This document shows, in pieces, positions 23,796 to 37,407 of a DNA stretch of 64,000 bases; the stretch's first letter is position 1; each line of letters begins with the position of its first letter. Both the position numbers and the translations under genes were made by a program. The notes beneath the pieces were generated by a model that did no database searches, was not told where the DNA came from, and saw only the letters and a program-made list of their open reading frames with translations. The DNA is from Allacma fusca (Eukaryota; Arthropoda; Collembola; Symphypleona; Sminthuridae), in the NCBI GenBank assembly GCA_947179485.1, contig OX359249.1:42456250-42520249 (forward strand), read 5' to 3'.

Positions 23796-26719
23796 TAAAA
23801 TTTTGTGCTTAAAATTCCATTCTGGTCAAAATGTCCCCAACGACTTTGTCCATGGTTCATTGAACTTGAACACTTGAAAATTTAAAATTAAGTGTCTACA
23901 AAATTTTTGCAAATGGTTCCAAGTTCTTTACTCCGTACTACCAAAGTAAGAACTAAACTTCCCCTAAGAGCATTCACACTTTAAAATGGAACCCATCCTG
24001 CCCCATAAATACTCCAAGGGGCAATGTACTTTAGGAGCAATTAAGTATGCATGTAAATGTCAGAGCAGTGAACAGAGAAAATCCACACTCACTTGCAAGT
24101 TGTTTCCCAGCGATGAAGACAAAGCCATAATCATGTTATGAGACCGAACCGTATGTCCGTAAAAAGAGTCTGCATGTGGTATCAAACTATATAACTCAAA
24201 CACCACCAAAGCATTTATCTCTGCCTTAAGCAAATATACTGAATGTTGCAAAAACTTGCTCAAATGAAAACTGGAGTAGGAAACGATGAAGGCAAAAAAG
24301 GCAAAGTTGAGAAAACACGACGCCGAGCCGGCGAAGAAGAAAACATGACAGAGCTAGAGAGGAGCAAGGAGGGAAAGAGAGAAAAGAGAGGAGGAAAAAA
24401 CAAAAATATAAGATATTTGCTTTGTAACCCGCAATGACTGAAGCTTTGAAAATGCATTTATGGACCAGGACACATACCAATAGGACCCGCTACCATCATG
24501 AGCTCCTTGAGTGTAGAGCGGAAAAAGACAACGGACATCCTTATCTCGACATCCTTATTTGTATGGAAATCAACTTGTCCCTAGATATATATGACACCCA
24601 CTTGCAGCTTCCCCTTGTACAAGTTAGTTTCCAATTCAGGGACAAACTATTCCAACACTACAAGTATTTTCATAAGTTCTGGTTACGCGGGTGGATTTTT
24701 TCTTGGGAAAAATTACGTAACTATTTATTTTTAATCTCTTTCGAATTTTCTCCTCCTTTCTCCACCCTGGAACCATTCCACTTGGTACTCCAAAATTAGT
24801 AGAGGAAAAAAAACCTACGAGGAATTTTATGTTTGCTCTATTTGTGTTTACAATCCCAGTGAACAAAGATTATTTGTTTTTGTAATAGCTATGAGTGTGG
24901 CATGCAAATGTATGGGAGACACAAAAGTTAAGGAGTGCGAAGCGATTGGATTTAAATGAAAAATATATTGCGATTCAGTTTTTGGCATCTCTCCTTCCAG
25001 AGGAGGATGTGGCTTGTAGAAATTTGATGAAAAGGGAGAGTTGGAAGCTTGAAGGCATACAAAAGCAAACAGGAACTGTCCAAAGACGGCAGCTACATCC
25101 TGGAAACGCTTGTGGTCCCTAACTGACGGAGACCACCTCTTTTTTGTGCATACTTTCTCAAGGATAATGTTTTGAGGCTATGAATACAGCAGGAGGGGAT
25201 AAATCTGTGGAGAGAGAGAGAGAGTAGGATGAATTTGCACGGAGACTGGGATAGATGGGAGAGAAAGTGAGAGAGAGAGGGAATGACGGTGGGAAGGCGG
25301 GGAAGACGAAGTGGATGGATGGATCCTTCGGTTCGGTTGATGATGATAATGGCACGAGGTTTATACAAAACCGGCTTATCCCTATTGACTATATATGATA
25401 TACAAAATACAAGACACATGAGAGAGAGAAATGCTGCTATAGCTCTGACTGGGCTCTATCTTCCCGTCCTTCGTCGTCGTAGTTCCGAGAAAATGTCAAA
25501 TCCCTCAAGGATATTCTTTCTCCGTCGACTTGAAAAATTAAACTGAGGATTCCAACCACCAACAGACAAGCACTCGACTTCCTTTCTTTCCTCCACATTT
25601 TCCCCAAGTCCTTGTCACTGGATGTACATACGAAACGTCAGATAAAACTGTCTTCGTCATGAGCAACCAAGAGCTCTCTTGGCTTTCTCAACGGCAAAGC
25701 TTTCTCCTATCTCTCTCTCATTATTTTCCACTTCATTCATGTTATTGGAAATTGTGGAATGAAAATTTTCTCCTCCTCTTAACAAAGATTTAACAATATC
25801 CTCAATATTAACATCTAGTCACTACATTTCAATCATTACTGTTCCCTTGTGGTTCCCGAAACAACAATCCGCCTTCCATTCCACGCAAATTCCGCCTCTC
25901 CACAATCACCTTCGCCTACTAAATTATTCTCCACCTCCTCACCTAAAATTCCTCCTTGGGAGAGGGTTTCTAGGAAAGTAGTACAACAAATTTTAACGTA
26001 TCTGAGACATTCCCATTAAATTACATCAAAATGAATTGTCAATTGTGGATATTGCATTTTTCTAACCGAAGCAACGAAATGAAAACCTAATAGTAACTGG
26101 ATGGTTACCATTAACTAATAAATATTGCCGATTGTCATTTTCTAGTTGTAACCTTTCTCCTGAAAGTAGTTTCATAGAAAAAAAGTTAATATTGAGAATT
26201 TGCTTGTTTCCGAGCAACTTTCCTTTGAGGTAGAATTTCCCGGGAATCATAATAGTAAAACACTGCTAATATAAAACCAATAATTGAGATTGCCTAATTT
26301 GCTCCCATTAGTAATTACCTGTTCATATTTTATTCAAGTGCTGTTATATTAATTTTGTACTTAAATCCCACCATTTGAATTTCAAAGGTACTTGGGTTGT
26401 ATGCATGTATGTATCTAGCTGAGTGTACATTTCTGTAATACTTATATTACTATCCTTGATAGAGCAGAGGTTAGTCTTGCTTGAGAATGAGGGCAAGAGA
26501 ACCATGCTTATAAATGTTCGTTACAAGAGGTGGAAAGAGCCATGTGGAAAGTTTATGAGAGGATACTTAAAGTGCATCTTTATGATAATTGCCTTGCACC
26601 GGGATCCCAACCACAATTGCTATTAGTAAGCCCAGCCTTTATTATATCACCAGAGCTCGTTTTAATTGCTTGTCTTGATATTTCCCGCGATATTTCAACT
26701 CGGAGCTAGCAAACTAGCT

Positions 26720-26721
<2 letters not shown>
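23796..26721. other. No gene recognised
   Basis: A purine-rich block at about 24265-24400 gives a charged Lys/Glu/Arg frame on the plus strand (24243-24437). I read this as a composition effect. The 121-codon plus frame at 24434-24799 and the 108-codon minus frame at 25093-25419 show no domain. A short GA run is present near 25211-25226. Confidence 0.4.

Positions 26722-26757
<36 letters not shown>
26722..26757. repeat. (CT)n microsatellite
   Basis: About 17 uninterrupted CT units. Confidence 0.97.
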
Positions 26758-26759
<2 letters not shown>

Positions 26760-27523
26760 GCCTGTTGGTTAGTAGGCTCAATTTAATACTAACGTACGTA
26801 TCTTACGTAACCATTATTTTAGCACAAGGAGATAGAGTCATTATCAATCAGGAAATTGCGTAAAAGTTCTGGCTCACAAGTAGAGTAACAATTGGTCGGA
26901 CACATATAGCAAAAACTGATAGGATCATAATAACACTTGCCATCAGCAAAAAAGGCACACGTGACAACCAGGGAAAAATGTTAACTGTCTTTGCAAATAA
27001 GCTCGTCCCGACATCCTTAGTTGTTCGGGAAAGAATGGAGTGAATGGGAAGTTAGAAATTGGGCTATAACAAGGTTACAAAATAATGCAATGTATTTTCT
27101 ACGACTGCACGCCTCTATGCATGTACCTTGTCGACGAGGCTGACAGTGGAAAGTGAGTGTGAGCGGAGAAGGAAGGAGCCGTGAGAGTGAGAGAGAGATA
27201 GGCGCGAGAGAAGGGAAAAATTTAATTGAAACTTGTGAGTGAAATGGGGTAGCTTGAGTGAACGGTGAAATGTTTCACGACACGCATAGCAAGTGCAGTG
27301 GTTATGTTCCTTGTTGGAGAGTTGAGAGAAAACGGGAAATGGAGATAAGGCGAGGCGTTAGTTGATGAAGGATGGGATGAATGACTGCTGTAATGAGATT
27401 TTTAAGAAAGAGACCCACACACAAGTCCCGTACATATGACCGACCATAAACTTCCCTGACCAGGCTTTCCCTACTACTACGGGGAAAGCCTAATGTGAGG
27501 GAGGGAAAGTTCCCAGCGTGTAG
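26758..27523. other. No gene recognised
   Basis: Non-coding sequence with a short impure GAGAG stretch near 27180-27200. No motif seen. Confidence 0.45.
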
Positions 27524-28099
27524 TTTCCCAGACACACACTCACCCTATACACGATAAGAAATTCATTTAATTTTCATTTCTGTCGATACTCTGTCGTCTT
27601 AATAGCCTCCACGGATTTTTACATAGGAAGTGGGAGCTGCTTGGGAAAAAAATCTCTCATTTGCATTTCCCACTCCGGCGATGAGCGAGGGAGTCGTGCA
27701 GAAATCAGAGGCTACTCCGAGCCTATAACAAGCTTCCGCTCCCAACAGTTATGCACGCACTCATTACTCGTAACTATCGAATGTGCAACGCATTCTTGCA
27801 TTTCCCCCTTATGGTCTGCCTTGAAATTCTATGGGGTGAGGGAGGACCAGTTGAGGCACGTTCCAAATGCAACTTCCCCAAACTTAGCCCAAACGCTACT
27901 AGAGATCGCTGGGACATTTCATGCATTTCCCCAGTTTTCTCCTCAAATTCCTACCCACTGCGGCTGTAAATTATACCAATTGTGTAGTAGTAGCTCCTTC
28001 TCATGGTTTATTTCAACTTCCCCATCCATTGTACTAGTACCAGTAGATAGAGCTTCCTTGCGGTCAGTACAGAGCAGCGAAAAAAAAACAACCCTGTGA
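27524..28099 (+). other. 192-codon stop-free frame, uncertain coding
   Basis: One plus frame has no stop from just after a TAG at 27521-27523 to a TGA at 28097-28099, about 191 sense codons. This is the longest open stretch in the window that does not depend on a microsatellite. It is rich in Ser, Cys and Thr, with Cys-x-Cys near the end (Thr-His-Cys-Gly-Cys-Lys). The block is more GC-rich than its surroundings, so stops are rarer in all frames, and a second plus frame (27751-27969) and a minus frame (27943-28362, 139 codons) overlap it. No domain, signal peptide or convincing splice site was recognised. Confidence 0.15.
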
Positions 28100-28598
28100 G
28101 CCATTTCCCAATGATAGCGGTGATCCAATAGATCAAGTTTAGTATGCCTGTTGGGTAAATGGAAGTGACAAAGTAGTAGGGGGGAAGAGGAAGGATGGGG
28201 CAACGTAAGCATTTTGGTTCGATCAGGTAAGACGATCCATGCGTTGAAATAAGTAGGTACTTGTTTGTGTTTCCCAGCGACGGAGAAGGAACTCCCGTTG
28301 ACCGACGACTCCCATGGATATTGAAATGGGAAGAGGGAGAACAAAACGATCGTTAGACCCATCTAATAAGAAGGGAGATGGGGAAAAGTTGGAGAGTTGA
28401 GAAGTTGGAGAAAAGTCCGAGGAAGTAGAGAGAAAAAGAGAGTGGGAAGACCATTGGGTACACTCGTATTATTTCCTTCCCCACTTGGGTACTTGTTTTA
28501 GCCCTTCCTAACTCCACTGTTTTTATTTGGATGGGAATGGACGGGACAGAGAGAGAGAGACAGAGAAATAAGAGAGAGACGTAGGAGTAAGTTTGTGA
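28100..28598. other. No gene recognised
   Basis: GC-richer than average and dominated on the plus strand by GGAAG and GGGAA words. The minus frame that starts at 28362 reads through part of it without a motif I recognise. Confidence 0.45.
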
Positions 28599-28643
28599 GT
28601 GAGAGAGAGAGAGAGAGAGAGTATGTGTGTGTGTGTGTGTGTG
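28599..28643. repeat. Compound (GA)n(GT)n microsatellite
   Basis: About 11 GA units pass through GTAT into about 10 GT units. The same order of arrays occurs again at 34599-34662. Confidence 0.96.
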
Positions 28644-29115
28644 GGGAAAGAGAAAGATCGAAATTCGGAAAGGGTTGATGATGGGCTGTTGGGCGGATGG
28701 ACCAGGAACAGCCAGTCCTCAACTCCTCTAACTCACTTCTTTTTAAAAGCAGAGTGCGGGCATTTATCGATCCGTGGCTAGCAAAATATGCATACATGTG
28801 CATTTCGCGCATATTTTAACTCTCTTCTCCATCGGTTATCTACTTCCATGCTGTACTCCAGACTCTTTTCTTTCTCTACCCATTCTCCTGTCTCAGACTC
28901 CCAACTCTCCCGTTTTCCCTTAGAACTCAACGAACCAAATCAAAAAATATTCACCTTCGTCCAACCAAACCCTAATGCTTTTTTCCCTTTCCACTCTTTC
29001 TAAAATTGCACTTATTTTAATGACGCTTCTTTCTCCCACACTGCTATACAAGCCTTTTCCAGTCTAAGCCAGCGTAAAGCAAAAAGTATTCAACCTTTCC
29101 TAATACTTCGTCTTC
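28644..29115. other. No gene recognised
   Basis: Pyrimidine-rich towards the right. The 71-codon plus frame at 28788-29003 is Ser/Phe/Pro-rich because of this composition. Confidence 0.45.

Positions 29116-29149
<34 letters not shown>
29116..29149. repeat. (CT)n microsatellite
   Basis: About 13 CT units, one G interruption, then three more CT units. Confidence 0.95.
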
Positions 29150-32100
29150 CTCCACCATCCCTATCACATGATATCAATGTTAAGGCCTGAGACGTTCATT
29201 ATAATGTATCCCTCGTACATACATATATACAAACATACCAGCAGCTCTTTCCCTCATACCCTCTCATACTTCTTAGACACCGCAAAGTCGACATGGTCTC
29301 ATGCATATGAAAAATGTGAGAATCTCGGTTACAAACCCGAAAATTCTTCCCGAGACTTAACAAGTATCAGCATTCCTACATTTCCTCCTCTTTTCTAATG
29401 AATATCTTAATCTACTCTGATTTTCAATGTAAATTAAATTTTCGTTTTTCCCTATCCCCCCCATTCATCCCTGCATGTGTTAGTTACTCATGGAACATGA
29501 AAACCTTACATGGACAATAACATGTACAGGGGTTGTTATACCCGCTTAAGCTATTGGTGTTTATGGGAACTACCGTTCAGCTGACACGTAAGTATGAAAC
29601 AGGCTGATGTGGGATCATTCGTTAATTTACTATCATTTATACATATGTATATCTATGTATTAAATCTATGCAAGAACTAGTAAATAGTACACGTAACTTT
29701 TTCCACTTGAAAGTTTTGGTAATGATTGTAGCCCGTAAGAATTTTTTTTTTCAGTTGAGAACTCTAGTAGGAAAAACCGTCATCTCGGTTAAAGACAAGT
29801 CGTTGAGCTAGGCAACCCATTAAGCACTTGATAGTGCACAGAGGATCTTCCCTCTCTATACCTACTTATCCTTTTGATATAGCCGGAGCAACATTCTGAT
29901 TGAGTTACCATTTTTTACATGGGTTAACTGCCAACTTGTTTTCCTTCAATCCAACTTTTCAAATCAACTTTTCCCCGTAATCTCAACAACCTTTCCGCTC
30001 GTTCAGCACATTTAGTCGAAAATTTCAAGTATCTAAATTGAACCTAACTCAAATTCCACTGAATCCTCTTCCTTTGCACATTTTTATCTCCTCCTAATCA
30101 TTCCTGTAGCTGTTTTACTACCTCTGTCATCACCATTTTTTTTATTTTTCCCAAATTTCTGCAACTCTCTCAAAAATCAAGGTAACTCATATATTGGAAA
30201 ATCCTTGGGTTAATGGAGACCTCAGTGGAGAAATTACCAAGTTGGGGTACGTCATCTGTAGTGGCATCTCTTCCAAAGTTTCCCCCTTCGTCAACACAGT
30301 TCCCTCCAAATATATGCAATGTAGTCACAATCCCAAATTGTAATTTTTTAGATATGGTTTGCATACATGTCCCAGACTTAAAGATAAACAATTGTGCATT
30401 AAGAAATTGTCATAATCAAAAGTGGACTAGTGCAACGTTTTTAAGGAACAAAAGTCAGCAAAACTATTTTAAGTAATAAAGTTTCACATATGTTCATATT
30501 TTTGCTTCACTAAAATGTTAGTATATATTTACCATTCAAAAATAATTCAAATTGTTCTTTTCTGGGGTTTAATGATTTCTTTTTATTACTGATGAATAAT
30601 AATTGACATACATACATGGGATTTTAATAATTTTTTGAAACAAGAATAAAATAATTTGAATCCCGTTTTTTAGTTTGAATTTCCAGTTGTGCTGGTGCTA
30701 ATTTTATAGATAAATTTTGATATGTGTCAGAAGTTTCGGAAGGGTTTGTTCAAGTAGAAAATAGTCGGAGGATTTGAATACACATGTAAAGGATTTTTGG
30801 GCTCTGGAGTAAGTATAATTGAAAGAGGGTACAAGGAGAGTGGAGGTGATGCTGCTGATGATGATGAGATGATTAGTAGTAAATGAAAAGGGCTGTTATG
30901 AGTGATCTCCATTTACTCGGCAGAGAGCTAAATATTAAATGAAGCGTGTACCGTAGACACGTTGACAATGGTCGAGGGCAAACAAGAAACTTTTTCTTCA
31001 GTGAGAGTCAAAACAGTACATGCTCGGGGTGGATGTCAGTATCACATGTTCTCAACAATGGCACGGTCGGAGACTAATTCATACAATATGGTCAAACTAA
31101 TGTAGGATTGGAGAGGCAGACGAGGAGAGCTTAAGGATTTGTACTCATGATCATCATAGAACGAGATATTGTAGTTTTTGCAAGCTTTCCAGGATTCCTA
31201 TATAATGCACAATGTATAGGTTGACTTCTATCCTTTGCACGAAATTTAGTTCTCTCTCCCTCCTTCGTTACAACAAAATAGTGCTATTGACAGTCGAGTG
31301 GATTCCCAGCCAAGGAAATTTCAGGACTGTCATGTCATCAGGTTAATTAGCAGACTTTATCTACAATATATGAAAGTACATAAACTTTTGAGGTTTGTTC
31401 AGCTTTAGCTTCTCTCATCCTGAGATCACATATCATATGTCATCTGTAAAATGAACCTCGGTTTGAATTCTATCCAATCCATGAGGCAATATAGGCTCTC
31501 AAAGCAAACCAACTTCAGAAACTGCTTAAAGCCGGAAAATAATACGTTAATAGAAAATACCCAACACGCATAGATAGATACACATGTAGACCCTCTGTGT
31601 AGACCTTTCAGGTAATACCTCTTCCACATCTTCATTCCAGACTTTCCTTATATTTCAGCTCCTGTCTAACTGTTGACACACCTACAGATACAGCGTAGGT
31701 ACATATCTGTCAGGCTTTGTCATGATAGATATGCAGTGCGGTTGGCATAAGGACCCTAGCCCTGCTCTCACATGAGCACCGATAATACACAGGAGGAAGA
31801 ACAAGAGATAGAGAGAAAGGAGCTGAAACAAATAAATAAAATGACTCAAATGCTCATGTCTAAGCCAGCTTTACACACAGGAGAAAGGAGCTTTTCCCTA
31901 TAATTACATACAGAGCCTGGAGAGCTGGAGATGATATCATGGAAATGAAAAGCCCTTCGAGGGAACTTACAATTTTGCACATAATATAATCCTAAATAGT
32001 TCAAATCGGTTATGTATATTCCACAGCCTTAATTCTCACTCACCGGTCCGTATGGTTCTCTCTGGGAACCGTACATACAATGAAAAGACCTGTCCACAAA

Positions 32101-32153
32101 CCCAAGCGACATAGATATTATCTTAGTCTATGAGCAGCTTATGTATCCAAGGG

Positions 32154-32155
<2 letters not shown>
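29150..32155. other. No gene recognised; acceptor-like site at 29742-29754
   Basis: A run of ten T followed by CAG at 29742-29754 is a fair acceptor. The next 17 codons (Leu-Arg-Thr-Leu-Val-Gly-Lys...) are open to a TAG at about 29806-29808. The 87-codon plus and 73-codon minus frames around 30170-30476 overlap and show no motif I recognise. No gene model can be supported. Confidence 0.4.

Positions 32156-32184
<29 letters not shown>
32156..32184. repeat. (GA)n microsatellite
   Basis: About 13 GA units. The Leu-Ser-rich minus frames over it are artefacts of the array. Confidence 0.97.
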
Positions 32185-34031
32185 AAGTATAGCTGTAAAA
32201 TACCTTTGAGGGCAAATCCATAAACACAAGCATATTTTGTGAGTGGAGAGGAAAATATGAAATAATAATGAAGATAATCCAATGTAAAGCAAGGGAAAGT
32301 GGAAGTATTTGGAGTGAACAAATACATAGGTATATATTCCCAGGGAGGTCAAAGGTAACCCCTAACAAATCTCCCTTTGAAAGACTTCATTTGAAATCAA
32401 CTGTTACTTATGTAACCAATCGTATTAGATTTCATTTCCTTCCGAGTTAACTATCAATGGAAATCATGCACGTTCCTTCGCTTATGTTACAAAGGGAAGT
32501 CGCCCACTAAATATGCAAGGTTCTAGGAATTACCGAGGTTAACTCATCAGGCGCACTCCTGCAAACTAATATACCTTCAAAGGCTGTTGGGTGTGTGGGC
32601 TTTGGGATATTCTACAAAGTAGGAAATCATCAAGCTGATTCCACCATTATCACTTAATGGAGATGTCAAGCTGATTCATTACGCTCAGGACTTGTTGGAA
32701 AAATTACAACAAATTGGTCGGTGAAAGGAGAAAGGGAGCATTAAAAAATGAAGAGAAGATATCTAGGAGATAGTGAGACAAGTGAAAGTAACATTCCTAA
32801 ATATTCAGCCACCTGTATCAAAGCAAAAGCTTTGGGCTTTTCACTTCTCCCAGAACAACTTACATAAATACCAGAGGCTGGGAATTGATTAATGTCGAAA
32901 TTAATTGCTCCTACTAATCCACTGCCGCCCGAGTATTATCTACAGGGATCCATCCTGAGTTTATTTTAAGAAATTTGGATGCATCTTGGCGCAGCTGACT
33001 CTTCTTCCTGGTTTCCTTACTTCTTCCTGGTTTCTGAAATGGCATTCAAAGCGGCACAAAAACCTTGCTCGGGGTTTTTATTGCTCTGCATCTCCAAAAG
33101 TAAAGTGAAGGTTGCTGCAGGCCTTAGTTCCTCCATGTGCCATAACATCATCTTGAAGGAATGTGTACTCAAGTGAGAATTGACAGCTCAGAGCCCGGGA
33201 TTGAAGAAGCAAAGGGATTTTTGAAGTTGGGAAAATAATTAACAGCAATCAGATTCATGCTGTGTGGTAATAATAAAATATTATAAATTGATATGCATGA
33301 GCTATTCATAGGACCCTATCAACAAGTAGAGGAGTAGTTGGGCTTTGTCATAGACAATCCTTATGTGTTCATTTCACTCGTGCCAGGAGAAGGCAGAGAG
33401 TCAAAGTGTATATGCATGCACAAACACATAAATCATTCATCAAATCAAGATGATCCAAGCGCAAAGTTTCCCTACCACAAAGGCTTCTCAACAAAACTCT
33501 CCTCCGTTCAGGGTGTTAATTTATGGAAGATTCTCTAAGAGTCACTTTGAATTACATTGCAGTGAGAGAGATGAGAGGTCTAAACGGAAACTAAAATTAG
33601 AGACTTCACGCTCACGGTGAAAGGCCCAACTTTTACCATGCTATAGGCTGTCACAAGAGAAACTACCCCAGTTGAGACTCTCCTCACTAGATGGCTGCAT
33701 AGGGATAGTTCTAGCATCAATTCTACTAGCACAGGCTTCCCCTTTCCATACCATTTCAGGATCACAGAGTGACGTAACATGAGGACTAGGAAGACGATTT
33801 GAAGTTACGTCCAAAAACATTCCCTCTATTTGCAATCCTATAGGAAGTAATTATGAAGATACATAACGAACAGATTTCCAAGAAAGACAAGATCCTAATA
33901 ATATTATTATATTGTATTTTTTATTTGTATTAAATTATTTTGAGAGAGTTTAATCAAATTATGTCAAGCCTTACTGTAGAATTTGAAAAAGGCATTGAAC
34001 TTACCTACGACTGAATGCAACATGAGAGTGA
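32185..34031. other. No gene recognised
   Basis: Frames of 60-66 codons on both strands (plus 32268-32450, 32979-33176 and 33338-33538; minus 33580-33835 in two frames). None has a motif I recognise or matching splice sites. Confidence 0.4.
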
Positions 34032-34465
34032 TTAAATTCTTGTCTAGTCTCCCGAGTCTTTTTGTGTGCTTTGATGAATGAAGCAGATATTTATGAAGTA
34101 ATGTGTGCGTTTTGGTCGCATCGTTGCCTTTTGAATTTAAATGTCTGGGTTGCTTTTTTTTTAAAGTTACCCTGCGTTTTGGGGAATGAGCAAAACTCAA
34201 ACTTCAAGGCTCTACGTACATTTGAGTTCAAACACGGAAGTGGTACATGTTCCTTCATTCTTTCGTTTTTGAAATCAATGATTAAAAACCGCATTGAAGT
34301 CATATTTAGTCTGGAGCCTTTGAGAGTCAACGGTGGGGAACGGATTTTAGCGTTGGGACCGGGAGCAAATCTGCATTTGCCTGTTGTGTGCCTGCAAGTT
34401 TTAATGTAATATGACTTGGTTTGTTTACTTGTAAATATAACTTTGTAATTTGTCAGTCCAGTCAT
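34032..34465. other. Opposed long open frames, uncertain coding
   Basis: The plus strand is open for about 125 codons from 34032 to 34409, and the minus strand for 124 codons across 34091-34465. The plus reading has a balanced composition with an amphipathic stretch (Phe-Ile-Leu-Ser-Phe-Leu-Lys-Ser-Met-Ile). The minus reading is basic near its C-terminal end. At most one would be real. Each is near the length expected by chance in 64 kb, but their coincidence over the same bases is less usual. No family recognised. Confidence 0.13.
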
Positions 34466-34598
34466 GAAATCAAGAAATGTAGCATAGAGCGTAGTGGTGG
34501 ATTAAGAGAAGTGAAATCAAGCTGGAGATTTGTCTCTACCGTCTATCTCTGTGTATTTTCCAAGTGGAGGTGAATGAATCCTCATATATGTATGATTT
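34466..34598. other. No gene recognised
   Basis: Short non-coding interval before the compound array. Confidence 0.5.
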
Positions 34599-34600
34599 GA

Positions 34601-34633
<33 letters not shown>

Positions 34634-34662
34634 TGTATGTGTATGTGTGTGTGTGTGTGTGT
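34599..34662. repeat. Compound (GA)n(GT)n microsatellite
   Basis: About 17 GA units with one GAC interruption pass into GTGTATGTGTATG and then about nine GT units. Confidence 0.97.
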
Positions 34663-37407
34663 AAGGTAGCATAAAAGAGTATGGGTATGGCTCATGTTGG
34701 CATGACTTGACTGGATATTTTAAATTATGTATTAACAGGAGTGGAATTGTGGAGCTGGAACCAACTGCAGTATGACAGTTCAAAGAAACTACATATGTGG
34801 GACATACCAACGAGCCGTGTTTCTAGTGGACGGAAATTCTTGTATGAAAGTTTACTTGCACTCTGTTTGTGTGTGAGTGTGCACCCCAATGCTATTTCCC
34901 GGTGACATGACAGATACAATATTAAGGTACAGATTCGTGTCTATTTGTTCAGTACTGCTTTGCTATCCCATGCATGGTTACTAATCTGACTTGGCAAAAT
35001 TGACGTTCACTCAGCCAAGTAGAAAGTTGAAGGCGGGACAGCATCCTCCCCACATTTAGTTTCCTCACATATGCACGTAATGTAAAGCTCACTCTGCTCC
35101 TTCATAACATTACTGCAAATATGTAGTTTGACGCCTCTCACGTCCCGCTCTTGCATCTTCCCGCTCCTTGGTAGACTGTAAATTCAGCGGAATGTATTCT
35201 GTTCCATGGAAACTTTTCCTCCAAGGGAATTTCTATGACTTAAACTGAAGTTTATTATTGAAATTGTCGTACTAATACTTTAACCTCAGCATTGGAGATC
35301 ATATTACAATAGTATTTTTTAAATCCATCAAAAAATCAAAGTAACAAGCTCCTTCAAACACGGTTCGTCCCTCTATTGTAGATAATTACCTCAGTTCTGG
35401 ATATAGATAAAAACTAATTAATTACCTTTAACTTACATATTTTGACCCACACAATTTTTATTTGTATAGCTGTGGCCCATAAAAGGAAAACAGCTGTAAA
35501 TTGACTCCACATTACGTATCTATCTATATGTGGAGATTGGAGACATTATGTTCAAATTACAAGAAGGTCTCAGACAATAAACGTTTAAGGGAAAAGTCAA
35601 GGGAAAAATTGTTCTTGGAAAACTTGAAGATATTTGCATTCCTCCTTAAGTATCTGGTTTTATTGGAAACAAGGCCTTTCACAGCCACTTGAAGAAAACT
35701 AGCTTACCTGCTTCCGAGCCGCTACTATTTATCAATCCCAAGAGATTTTGGGTGAGAAGATTTTTGAGGGAAACCGGCAGGAAAATGTGTTTGTCAAATA
35801 TTTGAAGGTAAGGAGACAACAATTGTCAAGTAGCTCTTTAAACAGTGGAAGATGTAGTGAGGCTTGGGGCATAGATATAACTATGTTGGGGCGTGCCACA
35901 GAGTACCCATAGGCTCAGACAATACTGGAATGAAATGCAAATGAGGCTTTTGTCATAAAATACCTCTCATCCACATCGTCAGTTTTCATCTAAGAGCTCC
36001 AAACACACTGCTTGCCATTTATGCCATTAACTCCCGTTCCTAATATCTCCCCTGGTTGGCTTACAGTGCGTACAGGAGTAGTCCCCACACAGTTGCATGC
36101 CCGAACATATGTCAGTATTTAACCGACTAAATACAACCTAATTCAAAGGACTACATGCTCCTACTCACTACTACGACTGTCAAGCAGTAGTACAAACAAG
36201 AGAGGACTTTGTCAATAGAAGATTCCTTCACGCATAAGTAATACTCAGCAATTTCAATAGTGTGCATGTAGAACAAACCGCCAGGACTCAGAAAAAAAAC
36301 ATTCCATGTAGATTTTTACTATTAAAATAAAAAAACATTCCTCTGAATCAAATTTAAAATAGGGAGCAGCAACACTCGCCACAAATTTGTCATCTTGTTC
36401 CTCCCACAACCGATTTGTTTCTCATGAAATGCCAAAATTCAAATTGGGAATTTTGTAGTCGAAATTCTATTTTGAATATATTTACTCGCATCTATCTCTG
36501 TCAGGACCCCACGCTTCGACACTGGGTAACATCGACGGAACAAGTAGCAGCTGAGAAAACTGACCCCATAGTACAATCTGTTACTCCTCCCTCCACAGCT
36601 ACCGCTCTGTCACATTTTAATACAATCTGAATACATTTGGAATGAATTCGTAACTACACAGTAGCAATACACTCGAACACTCCTGTTTTTTCCTGATCGG
36701 GAAATCCATTTTGTAGGAAATTTCTATGTCAAAACCTATGTAGAAGTGTTGAACAGCCTTGTAAGCATGTATATCTACATGCACACATTTACCAAGGAAT
36801 TTTTGAATTTGGTCAAATATGAAAACAAAATTATATAAATTTACATAATTATAATTAATACACCAACACTTGAATTCGTTACAATGAAGCTTTTGTGAAT
36901 GTATAGATTATAAGCTGAGTGAGTGATGAAGGATAATTCATTAGCAGACATGGAAAAGGATAAATCCTAAAGTAAATTAATTTGGGCTGTTTAGCTCTTG
37001 AGATTGACTCTCAAATGTTATTATTTGCGGAGGAAAAAGTTGTAACCTTATTAATTTCCTCACCAGAAGGTTTCAGAGTCTCACACAACAAACACCAATT
37101 TTTTGCTTCCTATTTCCCACTTCCACCACCCTCTCATTTTAAATCGAAAGAAGCTATAATAGTAATCTCCAGGAGGTTTTTAAAACCGTTTCTTCCACCA
37201 ATGTTACGTAATAGGAACTACTTCCCCGAGAGATTCTCAAGGGATACGGTTGCTTTTAATGCCTTGATAAGCTTTTCACAGGTAACTGTGGGGATTTTCG
37301 TTACGTTATCAGATTACTGGCGTTGTGTCTGTGCGTACCATTTTAACTTGTGAGAAATATTTTCTATATGGGAGGATGCATTTATAATATCAGGGAATAA
37401 AGAAAAG

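Noticed and set aside
24243-24437. Highly charged Lys/Glu/Arg frame resembling a coiled coil or nuclear tail
   Set aside because: The plus strand is a purine-rich block, which gives this composition in any frame. No heptad pattern or splice support.
28213-28235. GGTTCGATC-like word as a tRNA B box
   Set aside because: No matching A box or cloverleaf could be drawn around it.
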